Below the pieces are notes generated by a model. The model did no database searches. It saw nothing but the letters and a program-made list of their open reading frames with translations, and was not told the DNA's origin. A stretch of 64,000 nt of DNA from Zanthoxylum bungeanum. Taxonomy: Eukaryota; Streptophyta; Magnoliopsida; Sapindales; Rutaceae. The stretch is taken from assembly GCA_019454045.1 (NCBI GenBank), contig SKCR01036774.1, positions 124,001 through 188,000 of the forward strand, in the 5' to 3' direction. A program made the position numbers and the translations under genes. Shown here one piece after another: positions 12,501 through 26,193 of the stretch (position 1 is the first letter of the stretch; each line of letters starts with the position of its first letter).

Positions 12501-13071
12501 ACAGTGCACAGACTTCTTTTCGTCACATTTCATGTATGCTTGCTTCTTTGATCATTTCTTTTGCACCATATGATTAGTCACATCATTTCATTATTTACGT
12601 TTAGGAAATTATCATCCATTTATATTTTCGCTTTTATTTATTCGATATGCTCATGAGATTGTGCGCTCGTTTTTATTATTAATGCCTTTATAGTTGTTAT
12701 CAGTTACATTTTTGCACTTTATTGTTTAATACGTTCATGAATTATGTATTTTGCCTTCATTTTTTCATTTACGATTATGGGTGTGCAAACTTGCATATTT
12801 CTTAAATTATCTGGTATGTGTTGCATGAGATTTGGTTGTACTATTGCATAAATCCTTTCATTACAAGTGGCATAAGTAATGGACCATTATGAACCCAACG
12901 GTTTGAGGTCTTCCCTTGCGAGGGGTGAGTGCGGCCTTAACTTTTCCCGGTTCACACCGGGTGGAGACTCCATTTTTAGTTCTCCGGTTTATTCCCCCGC
13001 GGGCTACTCCGTACTCCCAACCAGGCCGCGAGCCTGGGACAGCGTCGCCAATTTCTATGTCTTACAATAAG

Positions 13072-13760
13072 AGTTTTGGAGTTGGTGCTTCATGTGAAGG
13101 CCAATGGATGGATATCGATTCACATATTCGAGGATGGAGAGAAATAATTGGGCCACCACAATCCAAAGTTCACCAATGTAATTTGGAATATTGCACGGTG
13201 TGACGCTCCCTAGCAATACTCATGCTGGACAAAGATACCAGCACAGATGTGCTATAGTTTGTTCGCGGTCTTGTCGGTAAGTATCATTTTAAGAATCAAT
13301 TTATCTTTTTATTTTTTAAATGAAGCTTTTAACTATTGTATTTTTTTATACACGAGTGGTTCGATGTTGACTTGACCGCTCGAGTGAGGTTAAACACATC
13401 GATTACTGCATGGGCAAGGCATATTCCAACTACCGCACGAAAACACTCAAGCCTATTTTCGACAAGCATGGTGCAGATATGTTGCGACCCATCAGTCCCA
13501 TGGCATCAGTGAGGAGGATTGGGGGTATCTATGCTCCACGTGAGCTTTGGATGATTACACAGTAAGTTTTAAATTTCCACAATATTTCATTTTGTAATAT
13601 TTTTAAAATAAAATAGTGACTAACTTCTTTTTTGTAGAAAATTTGTGAGCGAAATGTGGTGAATCGACAGAATCTACGGTTCAACCATGTTGGAGGCAGG
13701 AAGCCGTTTTCCGTATATACGTTTACTTAACTATATTTTAAAAATATTTAATTACTAATT
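13072..13760 (+). pseudogene. Second CACTA gene, piece 2 (Transposase_24-like)
   Basis: The gene resumes after the solo LTR. Recognisable pieces are GVGASCEGQWMDID at 13,080; KTLKPIFDKHG around 13,440; and, after an intron-like gap with GT/AG-type borders at about 13,561-13,638, a frame resembling the CERNVVNRQNLRFNH segment with GGRKPFSVYTF near 13,700. A small basic segment followed by Gly-Ser/Lys-Pro-Phe is characteristic of plant Transposase_24 proteins of En/Spm elements. It is cut at 13,805 by copia copy B and continues at 27,233. Confidence 0.6.
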
Positions 13761-13805
13761 AACATTTTTCATCAGCAACATAACGGCACGGGAGAGGTGG
13801 TACAG

Positions 13806-15795
13806 TGTTGGGTTTTCTAGGTCAAACCAAGATCAATTTAAGCATTTAAAAGTGTGAATACGACAAAGTTAAGTTGCGGAAATACTCACTTTGATCGGAT
13901 TTACGATGCGTTGAACAATAAAAATTTCTTCAAGCTTTTCCTCCATGGATGACTTTCGGCAAAGCTTGATCTTTGTGCTTTCCAAGCTCCAAGCTTTGTG
14001 TGTGATTTCATGCTCAAGTGTTTGTTTCCTATCACCTTTGGATGACTCTTTATGTGCTATCATAAGAAATATTTGCCACAAATCTTCCTTGTTCTTGCTT
14101 GTTGTTCTCGGAAAAAAGAAGCAAAATTGAGAGAATTTGGCCCTTGGCCGAATTGGAGAGGAGAAGAGAGAGAGAGGAAAAATGTGTTGTGTATTTGGTT
14201 TTTGATTTCAAAAATCAAAATACCAAAAGTCAATTACCATTTCCCAAAAAAGGTACAAAGCTTTAAAAGCCTTTCAACTATTCACATCACTCAAAAGTGA
14301 CTAGACATCACATCACTCAAAGTGACAAGACATCCATCACTTGAATGACTAATGATGTGACGCGTGATGTGAATTATGGGCCGTACTTGAATTCGAAATG
14401 CGAGTGGGCCCGCAAACACTCCCTGGCTCGGGTTCGCTAATTCCGAATTAACGAATTTTTCCGTTATGACGTAATTAAATCAAATTTAATTAAAAAATTT
14501 TTGCCTATTAAAATTACTATTCACGTCGCTAGCGAATTAATTCTAAATTAACTTGTTCGCCCAAATTAAAATCTAATTTTAATTTCGCGTCGAAATCTAA
14601 TTTCATTTAATATATCGAATATATTATTTTATCGATTAATTCCAAATTAATTCTTCTCTCTCTTTATAAATAATATTTTATCCCGGATAAAATATCTCTG
14701 TAATTAATCCTAGATTAATTTTCTCTCTCTTATAATTAATACTAGATTAATTATGTGCGAGTCATACGTCATCGGTGAATCTTCGGGAAGCGACCCATGA
14801 GATCCCCGGATATGTTGGCAGTAAATCTGGTCGTCGAACTATCTGAACACGTATGTACCTAGTACTACGTTTTTACCGATTTACAAGACACGGTTGGCTT
14901 CTACCGAAGCACCGTGCCTACTCAATTCTCCACAAATATTCTTAAATGAATATGTAATCTGTATCAGGCGTAGTATATATAGTATTGCGTATTGCGATCC
15001 AGTATCGGATGTCACGTACTAGGCTTGGGGCTGGAATTGTGTCTGCCCCGTACGAAGCACATGTCAGATCTCTGGTAACTAGTCTCTATAATCTGATAAT
15101 CATGACCTAGTCATATTATCCCGATGACTGCAGTACTAAAGAGTACTAGTTTCGTATCCTACGTGACCATCATCTCCACTATGACTGGAGTGATACTTCC
15201 ATCTTGACATCACACCCAATACACTATGATTCTCAATATACCCAGAAGAGGCGTACACAGAACCGGTTAAAGCCCTGGACGACCAAAACCAAAGTATATT
15301 GATTGTCGCAAGTATTAGCGGTGCAAGTCTCAGGTTAAGACCAAATACACCTACCCTGATTCGGACTTCCATAGACACATAGTCATACTACCAATGGAAT
15401 TCCGAGGGGTCTATCCAAAGCGAAGTTGTTTCTGTACCATCGGTAATACAACCTCCTATTACACCTGCATGAGTATCCAATACCAAAATATATGAGAACT
15501 ATATCGTTATGCTCCCACAATGTGCACAAGTGAAATAGTAGTCTATTCCGCATTATCGATGTCCAATCTCGATAATACTCCGACTAGGGATGTTTTAATG
15601 ATTAAACCTTCATTGATTGATATTGTCTCATATCTTATCAATTCGGAACTAATTATATGGACTTTTATCATTTATATATCCCGGTAATCTAATTACAAAT
15701 GATAAAAGAGCAATTTCCTTTGTCACATAGTTAATTTGTACAACAACACCATGTTCTGTACAAATAGTGATGCTATGGGTCATAATTGTCCAACA
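13806..15795 (-). repeat. 3' LTR of copia copy B (1,990 bp)
   Basis: It matches the split LTR at 21,776-22,719 plus 26,194-27,227. The element-side edge is followed by a polypurine tract, which makes this the 3' LTR. It also carries AT-rich blocks of AATTAATC type repeated around 14,580-14,760. Confidence 0.88.
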
Positions 15796-15808
15796 ATCCC
15801 CCACTTGG

Positions 15809-18660
15809 CCTATAGCCAATCACTCAAGTGTCATACACTTGAACTATGTACTGTTCGCTCAAACTTCTGCTGAGAAAATGCTTTCGTCAACGGATTTGCA
15901 AAGTTATCATCTGATGCGATTTATTCGATCATCACATCGCTACGATGTATGATCCGAACGAATTAGATGAATAGTTGAAGTATATACTCGGATCGTTGAT
16001 GAGACCATTAATTCTTTAGCGTGTGCTGTAGCCTAGCTCAGCTGCTAACAGAACTACTCCTAATCTAATTAGGATTATTAAGATCCAAAGTGCTTCTATT
16101 GCTACCTCAGCTGCAGCAATATTCCGCTTTTGTTGTTTATTCGGCAACAGTATCTTGCTTGGAAGATTTCCAGCTCACTGTTCCTTTATTCAAACTATAT
16201 AGTACCTTTATTACGACTTACAGTCGTTATTATTGGTTAGGAAACTTGCAGCAGTGAACTTAGTCACTTCAAGTTCTCATTCTCCATAGTATAAGACAGC
16301 ATCCTTAGTTCGTATAAGATACTTAAGGATATTCTTAACTTCAATCCAATGACTATCACTTGGATTGGCCTGATTGTGACTCCATATGCTCAAAGCATAT
16401 GAGACACCAGGTCGCGTACACATATTTCAATGTACGAGTTCTCAGAGAGTGTCAACAACTTTTAGATCTATCCCAGTAGATTCTTATTCCTAGAATAAAG
16501 GTTATCTCTCCCAAGTATTCTACGGAGAATTTTTCATGAAAGCCAAGCTTTCACCAATTGTATTATGGGAATGTCATTTCCAAGAAATGATATATCATCA
16601 TTATTTAGGACAATCATTTGTCAGTGCGCTCCCACTAACCCTCTTTATATACACAAGAATCATTTTCGTTTTGAATTAAATCATATACCATTATGATTAC
16701 ATCAAAACGATAGTTCCAAGAATGCAATGCTTGCTTCAATCCATACATGGATCGATTAACCTGCAAACCTTGTTTGCTTGTTTTGGTACGAAAAAACCGT
16801 CAGGATGTTATAAACATCCTCCAAAAGGTTTCTGATTAAGGAAAGCGATTTTGACGTTCAGCTGCCATATTTCATAAATGAAACATGCAACATTAGCAAG
16901 CATTATCCAAATGGATTTAACCATGGCAACGAGTAAAAGGTTTCTTTTTAATCGACACAATGTTGATAACGATACCTTTTTCCTACAAGCCTAGCTTTGT
17001 ACGTTGGTATGTTGCCTTCCATGTATGTATTCCTTGAAAACTCAAATAGTACCAATAGGCACAATGCCTTCGGTACATCAACCAGTGTCCATACTTGGTT
17101 GGTATACATGGAATCCATTTCGGACATAATGGCACTTTGCCATAATAGGGAGTCGATACCTTGTATCACTTCCTCATACGTAGTCAGTTCATATTCCTCA
17201 ATAAGATTGACATCTTTACGAGGTGAGATCAGAAACTCATACCTCCCAGGTTGTTTTCTGACTCTCTCCGACTTACGCAGTTCTTGTGTATTCGAATATT
17301 GTGTTACAGTTTCATCCCTGATGAACTGTTGTGTTCCGTTAAGGAATCGGTGCCTTGAACAGTATTACTCCATTTTCATCGAGTTTTACTTTCCTCCCAC
17401 TTACCACTGCATACAGGTATTCCTCTTATGAAAACCGCATGGAGAGCAACAATTACATTGTTCTCTTGTGAGTTGTATAAGTAATATACTTTGGTTTCCC
17501 TAGGATAACCTACAACTTAGGCACTTATCCGATTTGGGTTCTAGTTTGGTATCATCCAAACATATGCCCAGCATACCCAAATCTTCAGGAATGAGAAAAC
17601 CCAATTTCTTTCCTATTCATATCTAATATGAAATCTGTCTAACAGATTTTTCATTGAACCTTATTCAAAATAAGTTTTGCACTGTTTAATGCGTATCCCT
17701 TGAAGGAAAATGGTAGCTCAGAGCTACTCATGATTAACCTTATCATGTCCAACAAAATTCGGTTTCTCTGTTCGGACACACCATCTAATTGAGGTGTTAC
17801 GTGAGGAGTCTACTCTGAAAGAATACTATACTCTTTCAGGTAGTCGAGAAACTTTTTGCTTAAGTATTTTCATCATGGTCCAATCGTGATGGTTTAATAT
17901 TTTAGCCGATCTGTTTGTCTACTTCGTGTCGAAACTCTTTGAATTTATCAAAAGTTTCCGATTAGTGTTTCACAAGAAATACATAACCATAACGCGATGC
18001 CACATCTGTAAAGGTTACGAAGTGTTCAAATCCACTTCTAGCCTAGCTAGACATGGGCCCACTTACGTCACTATGAACGAGGGCTGACATATCGATGGCA
18101 CTTGCACTTTTACCAAGTAAAAGGGTGTTTTAGGCACTTTGCCTAATAAACTAGATTCGTAGACATCATTTGAATATGATCAAATTTGTCCTAGTACCCA
18201 CTCTTCGAAAGTGTGGATATACGAGTCTTGTTTAATGTGTCCCAGACAACAATGCCACAAATAAGTCTCATCTGATTAAATCAGTTTGAGTTATTTGTTT
18301 GTCATGTCATACGTTTGAGATTAATTTATATTCTAAATATAAATACTGTTATTCACATCTAATGTGTTTATCTCAATATCATCTTTATAAAATAAAACAC
18401 TTTAGTGTTCTAGAATATAAAGGTATACCGCAACGAGTTATACTCTGATATAGAGATGATGTTTCTAGTCAAACTAGGTACATTATAACAGTTTCCTAAT
18501 TTAAGTACACACCCGAATGGTAGTTCCTAAACTTAGGTTTCTACGGTTAAAACAGTGACTCTTGTCCCGTTTCCGACTCGCAGGTAAATCTCAACTGAAG
18601 TCAGTATCCTGCAAATCAGCAGATTCCGCACATCAGTGCATATCTTATGTACAACACTTA
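15809..18660 (-). pseudogene. Copia pol remnant, copy B
   Basis: This is the decayed protease, integrase, reverse transcriptase and RNase H region, read on the minus strand. The start of reverse transcriptase survives at 16,948-17,169, with GIDSLLWQSAIMSEMDSMY, NQVWTLVDVPK and a YKARLVGKRYR segment. The polymerase active site around 16,590-16,640 now reads IVLNNDDISFLGND, so the YVDD aspartate pair is preserved in an altered context (NNDD) and in a broken frame. The protease DSG motif near 18,655 is destroyed, while the integrase-protease linker around 18,430-18,640 is easily matched to copy C. Many stops and indels make it non-coding. Confidence 0.8.
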
Positions 18661-18663
18661 GTA

Positions 18664-19447
18664 TCAAAATCCAATTTTGAAACTAATAGCGAACATGTTT
18701 ATGACAAACATACTTGAAGCACGAGCCTTGCCCCTCTTCACTTCCTTCACGTCTGCCTTGTCCATACAGTAGTCACGCTTCCAGTGACCGCGTTTGCCAC
18801 AGTTTAGGCAGACATCTTGGGATATGTCATTTGTCTTCCCAGAAGACTGTAATGATTTTTCCTTTGCCACCTTTAGAAGCTCTGGCTTTGCCTCCTTGAG
18901 CATAGCCATCAACTCTCAAGAGTTTACTCTTAGTTCTTAATAAACCTGTCCCAACTTTCGGGTAGAGACTATAAGATCAAATCTTTGGTAGTCTCGGCCA
19001 CGTAGGTAATGCCCAGCTAACCTAGCTGATCGATGTCAGCAATCATCTACGACACCTAGTGTTTGACAGATGTACCCTCTGACATACGCGAGCTTAAGAG
19101 CTCCTTATGCAATTTATACTTCTAAGATTTAAGAATAGATCTATGAAGATCTTTAATTTCATCATCATGGTACAAGGATCTAATCCTTAATTTTGACGAT
19201 GGAATTAAAGTGTCATTGCATTAAGCATTATGGATTGAGCACTAAAGTTATCATCACATGAATCTTCCAAAGATCATGTTCTACTATTTGCTCAACTCCG
19301 GGCTTAGGCCCAAGAGGTTGTTCTATCAAATAGAATAACTTCTCAGTTCCCAGGACTATCCTGAGGTATTATTCCCAATCTGAAAATTAAGGCCGTTTAA
19401 AGACATTTTACCCAGGTTTATGTTTTAAACGCTAATCTTTCAGTTAT
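18664..19447 (-). pseudogene. Copia gag remnant, copy B
   Basis: A frame at 18,664-18,912 ends the gag protein with the zinc knuckle CLNCGKRGHWKRDYC (one residue longer than the standard CX2CX4HX4C). The upstream part matches copy C's gag by DNA only. The start codon that reads ATG in copy C (58,430-58,432) is ATA here (19,445-19,447), so translation could not begin at the ancestral place. Confidence 0.8.
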
Positions 19448-21760
19448 CTTGATTGCTATAGTCCAACTATCCAATCAACGATTTTAATTACTATTAATAT
19501 AATGATCACTATAGTCTAACTATATAAGCAACTATAACTAAATTATTTAAATTCAAATATATTGATTACTATAATCCAATTATATAATCAACTACAATTT
19601 GAAGTAGTTTGAATACAATCCAACTGTTAAATTAAAACAACGATTAAATATTAGTCCAACTAATATATTTATTAATTAAAGATGAAAAATGAAATGAGCG
19701 CGTATTGGCAAGTATCTAAATGAAATTGCAAATTTAATACTTGCCTCCCACTATTTTTCAGTGAGCCTCTAACCCTCTGTTGAGTACTCGGGAAACCTAG
19801 TTTCCTAGTGGGCTAGGATCCCGTTAAATAACACACAACCTTGACTTTGGCCAATAAGCTGTATGATATTTAACTAGGTAGATCTCTAAGATCAATTGGA
19901 TCTCATCCAATTCCTAGATCCAGTAGGTGGACATCCAAATCTGAAACATATATACAATATATATGCCAATATATCCAATATATTTTCCTAACCTTTTTCC
20001 TCTGAATCAACTAAGCCTTGGCTTTGGCACAACAAACTTAATGATTCCAGTTAAGGGTGACCCATTGACCTTGGAAAGCTTCGTAATCGATGTCGATGGA
20101 CAAGAAGTGATCCTGACTTTGGCCAACAAATCACAACTTGGACAAGACACCGATATGGAACAAAGCCTTCATGATTCAAACACATCCGCGATGGACAAAG
20201 GCCTTGACTTTGGCCAACAAACCAATGTCAATCTTGGATCTTGAGAATGAATCATTCAATGGAAGGAAAACGCTTAATATATGTTGAGGGTTTTTCGCGT
20301 AATTGGAAACCAATTAATTATCTTTGTTAAGGTCTCATCATACACCCTTAAGCATGCATTTTAAAAACATAATAAGGCGCGTAAATAAATTTAATAATGA
20401 TATGCGGATGGATATTTAAAATACTTGTTCCTAGAACAAATCTCTCCATTTCCTCTCTCCCGCTAGCACAAATCTTACTTCTACCCAATTACATAACACT
20501 TCTAAGAAAACTCATTTACATTGAGGGGAATAGGTGAAAAGAGAAATACAAAGAATCAAGAGGTAATAGGCTGGACACGCAGGTCCAATTTAATAAATTC
20601 TAAATTTATTACAACAATTTCCAAAATTGCCCTCACCCATCTAATATCCATCTAATATACATTATTCATACATCACATCCATGTATTCACACAAAGCATG
20701 TTATCAATCAATCTTATCCAATTAATTAATATGAAATTAATGACCATCCATGTTCAAACAATGATTTGATTTGCGCGAGTCAAACTCGTTTGAAGAATAA
20801 GTACTCAAAGTACGAATTCTCGAATTATATTAAACTACAACATTAAATCCAATTTAATTTGTATTCAATACTAATTCTTTATTTAATTCCAAATTAAATA
20901 ATTACACTTTTTTAATGTGCCTTTACGACTTAGATTCTAAATCTAATCTTTACGGGTCTCAAAGCCCAATTAACATCCAATGTCAATTTTAATTAAAGTC
21001 CAACGGGCTTTCAATTAATTTATAAGGCATGGACTTTGATCAATATGGGTCAAACCCAAATACCAAAGTCCAATTAAGGAATCACCCTTATTTTCCAAAA
21101 TCAATTTAGGCCCAATTAAAATTTTAAAGGTCCATTTAATTATATTTGGACTTTATGGAAATGGTTTTGGGCCCAATTGGATCCAACCAATTAACCTAAA
21201 CCATACTTGGCCCAACCAAGCCCATTAAGACCAAATACAACTTTAAAAGCCCAATTCCAAATTTAGCCCAATTAATTAAATTACAAAATTCCAAATTTCA
21301 TAATTAAATTAATCTAAAGTGTATAGCCATAATTAATTAACCAAATTAACATTTCCAAAATACCAATTTACATAATTAATTATGCTAATCATCATCAACA
21401 CATGTCCAACATTATTGAATCAAAAATCAATTCATTTTTCATGCTTCTAAGTCACGGCAATTTAGGGTTTTTAGTTCAATTCCGATTTCAATCCAATTGA
21501 ATCATAAATCAACATTTCCCAAGTCTTTCAAACTCATCCAATGATTCAAAAAATAAAAAATCACCATGACATTTAGGGCACCAACTTTCGGCCAAGCCAA
21601 GTTTTTGGGGAAAATTTGATCCAATTAAATTTTCATCAAATTGATCATGCATAACACTATGTTATCATCATTCAAGCATACTCAAACAATCAATTTCATC
21701 CAAACATGCTCAAATCAATTTTACCCAATTTTACCCAAAATCAATTTCATGCTTAAATAA
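19448..21760 (-). other. Long untranslated leader of copia copy B
   Basis: About 2.3 kb lies between the primer-binding site and gag. On the plus strand it shows repeated GACTTTGGCCAACAA-type words (for example near 20,117 and 20,208) and many AATTAAA/CCCAATT runs. The 93-codon frame at 19,963-20,244 runs antisense to the element, and I do not regard it as a gene. Confidence 0.65.
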
Positions 21761-21775
21761 GGCTCTTGATACCAT
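21761..21775 (-). other. Primer-binding site, copia copy B
   Basis: On the minus strand ATGGTATCAAGAGCC follows the LTR end. It matches initiator tRNA-Met (TGGTATCAGAGC) with one extra A. Confidence 0.8.
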
Positions 21776-22719
21776 TGTTGGGTTTCTACTATAGTCCCAA
21801 GATCATTCAAGCAATGAAAATATGTGAATACAATAAAGAAGTATGGCGGAATCATACTTACAATGAACAGATTTGCGATGCAAAGAACAACAAAAATTTC
21901 TTCAAGCTTTTCCTCCATGGATGACTTTCGGCCAAACTTGATCTTTGTGCTTTCCAAGCTCCAAGCTTTGTGTGTGATTCCATGCTCAAGGGTTTGTTTC
22001 CCTATCACCTTTGGATGACTCTTTATGTGGTAGCATAAGAAAAATTTGCCCCAAATCTTCCTTGTTCTTGCTTGTTGTTCTCGGCAAAGAGAAGCAAAAT
22101 TGAGAGAATTTGGCCCTTGGCCGAATTGGAGAGGAGAAGAGAGAGAGAGGAAAAATGTTTTGTGTATTTGGTTTTTGATTTCAAAAATCAAAATACCAAA
22201 AGTCAATTACCATTTCCCAAAAAAAGGTACAAAGCTTTAAAAGCCTTTCAACTATTCACATCACTCAAAAGTGACTAGACATCACATCACTCAAAAGTGA
22301 CAAGACATTCATCACTTGAATGACTAATGATGTGACGCGTGATGTGAATTATGAGCCGCACTTGAATTCGAAATGCGAGTGGGCCCGCAAACACTCCCGG
22401 GCTCAGGTTCGCTAATTCCGAATTAACGAATTTTTCCGTTGTGACGTAATTAAATCAAATTTAATTAAAACAAATTTTGCCTAGTAAAATTACTATTCAC
22501 GTCGCTAGCGAATTAATTCTAAATTAACTCGTTCGCCCAAATTAAAATCTAATTTTAATTAATATATCGAATATATTATTTTATCGATTAATTCCAAATT
22601 AATCGTTCTCTCCCTTTATAAATAATATTTTATCCCAGATAAAATATCTCTGTAATTAATCCCAGATTAATTTTCTCTCTCTAATAATTAATCCTAGATT
22701 AATTATATGCGAGTCATAC
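21776..22719 (-). repeat. 5' LTR of copia copy B, part 1
   Basis: This is the 3' portion (element sense) of the 5' LTR, up to the CATAC at which solo LTR 2 inserted. It parallels 13,806-14,775 closely, with small indels such as the loss of about 30 bp near 22,560. Confidence 0.88.
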
Positions 22720-23539
22720 TGTGGGATACAGAAACTATGTGACGCATGTTGTTCCGGGCTCGCGGCCCGGTTGGGAGTACAGAGTAGCCCGCGGGGGACT
22801 AAACCGGTGAATAAAGGAGTCGCCACCCGGTGTGAACCGGGAAAATGATTTAAGGTCGCACTCAACCCTCGTAAGGGAAGACCTCAAACCGTTGGGTTCG
22901 GAATGGTCTCTTACTTGTGCCACTTGTAATAAAATGATTTGTGCAATAATTTAATCGAATCTAGCAACATACATTCCCAAGGGTATTCTATTTCTAAGTT
23001 CGCATGCATAGATCAAAAGTTTATCTAAGTTCACATGTAATGCATTTTCATATTTGCATACAACCTATTTGCATGTAATCTATGTCCAAGTTTGCATGCA
23101 ACCTATTTGCATATAATATATGTCTGAATTTGCATACAACCTATTTGCATATAATCTATGTCCGAATTTACATGCATAAAGATAAATTGAAATACGGCAA
23201 GCATACAATGTCATAAGCTCATTACATTAATGTACACGAAAATGCAAACAAATGGCAGTTGCACAATCATGCGTAATAAAGAGAAACAATTAGGTATATA
23301 ATGCAAAGAGATAACTAAAGAGGCAATTGGACATCAAAATAAACGTGCCATGATGCGATTTGAAAGATAAATAATGGAGATGAAAGAAAAGAGATGCGAC
23401 ATATGCCCACATCTATATAGGACCTCAGGTTTCCGATTGAACGTATCTCACATTCAATTGGATGCACTTTGTCAGGCGCGGTGAAGTATCGTGGTAAAGG
23501 TAGACCGTAGGCTTTTTATCCCTCGAAATAGAGGACCTT

Positions 23540-24350
23540 TAATCCAGCTTACTAAGCCCATTCGCAATGCAACATGATGCATGATTCTGCAAGAAGATGA
23601 CATACAAAGGAAAGAAAATAACAAAATAAAAGGCGCAGCGAAGTATCGTGGTAAAGGTAGATCGTAAGCTTTTTATCCCTCCAAATAGATGACCTTTAAT
23701 CCAACTTACTAAGCCCATGCACATCACATCATAATGCATAATCATCCGGCGCGGCAAAGCATCGTGGTAAAGGATTTTAACCCCTCGACATGGAGGACCT
23801 TTAATCCAACTTACTAAGCCCATGCGCTAATAACATAATGAATATAAAAAATAAAGACAACAATATCGGACTTTGTATACCCGATTGAACACATCTTACA
23901 TTCAACCGAATATACATCATCCGGCGCGGCAAAGCATCGTGGTAAAGGATTTTAACCCCTCGACATGGAGGACCTTTAATCCAACTTACTAAGCCCATGC
24001 GCTAATAACATAATGCATATAAAAAATAAAGACAACAATATCGGGCTTTGTATACCCGATTGAACACATCTTACATTCAACCGAATATACATCATCCGGC
24101 GCGGCAAAGCATCGTGGTAAAGGATTTTAACCCCTCGACATGGAGGACCTTTAATCCAACTTACTAAGCCCATGCGCTAATAATATAATGCATATAAAAA
24201 ATAAAGACAACAATATCGGACTTTGTATACCCGATTGAACACATCTTACATTCAACCGAATATACATCATCCGGCGTGGCAAAGCATCGTGGTAAATGAT
24301 TTTAACCCCTCGAAATGGAGGACCTTTAATCCAACTTACTAAGCCCATGC
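23540..24350 (-). repeat. 175-bp tandem subrepeats in solo LTR 2
   Basis: Near-identical 175-bp units start at about 23,801, 23,976 and 24,151, with more diverged units on the left. Each unit holds a TTTAATCCAACTTACTAAGC block and GGCGCGGCAAAGCATCGTGG. The adjacent identical units show recent tandem growth. The short open frames beginning MGLVSWIKG on the minus strand are by-products of the repeat. Confidence 0.9.
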
Positions 24351-25596
24351 GCTTTATCTCATCATTACACAAACAAATAACATGCAGAAATTAAATAACG
24401 GATAATAAACAAACAAGACAAAATAAATCAAAATATGTGCCGTTTGCTCAAGTGGTACGTGGAGTTGTATCCCAAGTACAGACCGCACTACCGTCCATTC
24501 GGATTCGGCTACGGAGTTTACGTCTGGGTTTCTATCCTATATATCACGAGAGGCGACACATTTTCCATTTTATTCAAGGGCCACAACACACATCATTCCA
24601 CAATACTCATGCAAATAATAAACAATAAAAATATGAATGAAAATAGATGTAAAAAGTGCCCTCGGGTCTAACCTTTTATGTCGACTTTCGGAAACGCGTT
24701 ACAAGTCCGTCGGAAGGGCTAACACTCCGTAACTTTTCTGGTTCACTGGTCCACGTCTTTCTTCGCTGTTTCGCTGCTCAAGCTATTGTTTTCCCTCCGT
24801 TTCGCAGCTCAAGCTACTATTTTCCCTCCCTTATGGAAACTAAGGGACTGTTTTGGCGATTTTTTGGGGTTGTTTGCACATTGTTTTAGGGTGGTGTTTG
24901 TGTCTTTTTTAAGGGACTGTTTCGGTGGTTACATGGACAGGACAATGGTTATTTACGCATAAATAAGGCTGTTGTTACTGTGATGTGTTAGGCGTGAATA
25001 ATGGTTACTGTTTGTGAGGTTGAGGACTGTGAAGGGCTTGGTGGTCAAAGGGGCTAGTCTACGTTGAAGGCAGTGGTGCAACGTTGTGCGTGGTTAGGTG
25101 TCCTTCGTTAAAGGACTGGTGAGGGTTGCGTGGCTAGGTATGAAGGGTACGTGAGCGTGAATTGCTGATGATGGTTGTGAGTTGTGATGATGTTGTTGAT
25201 GAGTTTGTTGGTTGCGTAAGTGGAATGTGAGGTCAGGGGGCGTTGGATGAGGGGGCAATGTAATGGGTGAGCTATGGCTAATGGTGTGAAGGTGTGAGGC
25301 AGGTGGCGCAGTGTTGTGCGATTAGGGCTGGTTCACGTAGAGGACAATTTTGTGGCTGTTGAAGAGTTATTGATGAAGGCTAGATGAGTGGAGGGCTATG
25401 GCGAGGACATGTTTAAGGGTGATGAATGGCTGTGTTGTCTGGATCTCCCCCTGAAGGGTTTATTCTCTTTGTTTTTTATGGTGCCGAGAGGAGGGGTGAG
25501 AGTTGAGGAGTTTAGGTTTTAGTTATTTTGATTTTTTTTGTTTGTATGAGCCGTGAGATAGGAGAGCATGAGTATTTAGGGTTTCATTTGTGTTAT

Positions 25597-25604
25597 ATTT
25601 TATA
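25597..25604 (-). promoter_or_regulatory. LTR TATA box, solo LTR 2
   Basis: TATAAAAT on the minus strand lies about 590 bp from the LTR start. This is the equivalent place to the TATA boxes of the other long LTRs. Confidence 0.5.
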
Positions 25605-26193
25605 GTAGTCAATTAGGGTTATGCATGGGATTTTCAAAAGGAAAGAAATCAAATTAATAAGAGAGGGATTTTATTAGTTTAAAAAGGGAAAGAATATTTA
25701 TAATTTTGGTGGGTAATATATTTAATTGGTAGGTGATTTATTTAAATTTTGGAATTTCAATTTAATTGGATTTTAGTTTAATTGGATTTTAGTTGGATTT
25801 TAAATTCAATTTAATTAATTTAATTGGTTTTAATTGGATTTAATTTGTGAATTTAATTTAATTAAGATTTCAATTTAATTGGTTTCAATTTCATTGGATT
25901 TAATTTTAATTTCATTTCAATTTAATTGGTTTTGAATTTAGTTTGTGACATGTTTTTTGTAAATGGTTTAATTATTTTGGATTGGGCTTGATGTATATTT
26001 CGAGGGTTTTGGGCCAAAGTACTTTAAAACGGAGGTCCAACAAGCGAGCCCGAAGCTAAACAAACGAATAAAATCTAACAAAAATACCGATTCCCTTCCG
26101 ACGTCCGTTTCCCTCGACTTCCTCAACTTAAAAAGTAGTATCTCCAAATGAGACTTATCATAGGGACTTATATGCAAAAATGCAGTGTCTACA

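Larger units (their letters stand above)
9911..13066 (+). mobile_element. Solo LTR 1 of Ogre/Tat-like Ty3/gypsy family (3,156 bp)
   Basis: The element begins TGTAGGCACTGCATTTTTGC and ends CTATGTCTTACA, with a perfect 5-bp duplication ATAAG at 9,906-9,910 and 13,067-13,071. The same start, the same internal repeat blocks and the same end region occur in the two LTRs of the element at 38,274-48,386. No internal domain is present, so it is a solo LTR left by recombination between two LTRs. It splits the second gene of the CACTA element. Confidence 0.93.
22720..26193 (-). mobile_element. Solo LTR 2 of Ogre/Tat-like Ty3/gypsy family (3,474 bp)
   Basis: On the plus strand it starts TGTGGGATACAG and ends GCAGTGTCTACA. 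On its own strand it therefore begins TGTAGACACTGCATTTTTGC, like solo LTR 1. A perfect CATAC duplication flanks it (22,715-22,719 and 26,194-26,198). No internal domain is present. It is longer than the other copies because of extra ~175-bp subrepeats. It interrupts the LTR of copia copy B, so it is one of the youngest events in the left part. Confidence 0.93.

Noticed and set aside
19963..20244. 93-codon frame resembling a small gene
   Set aside because: It is antisense to the leader of copia B, and the matching place in copia C (about 58,860-59,130) does not keep the frame.
23539..24372. Repeated frames beginning MGLVSWIKG
   Set aside because: They restart in each 175-bp unit in a shifting frame, so they are a by-product of LTR subrepeats.
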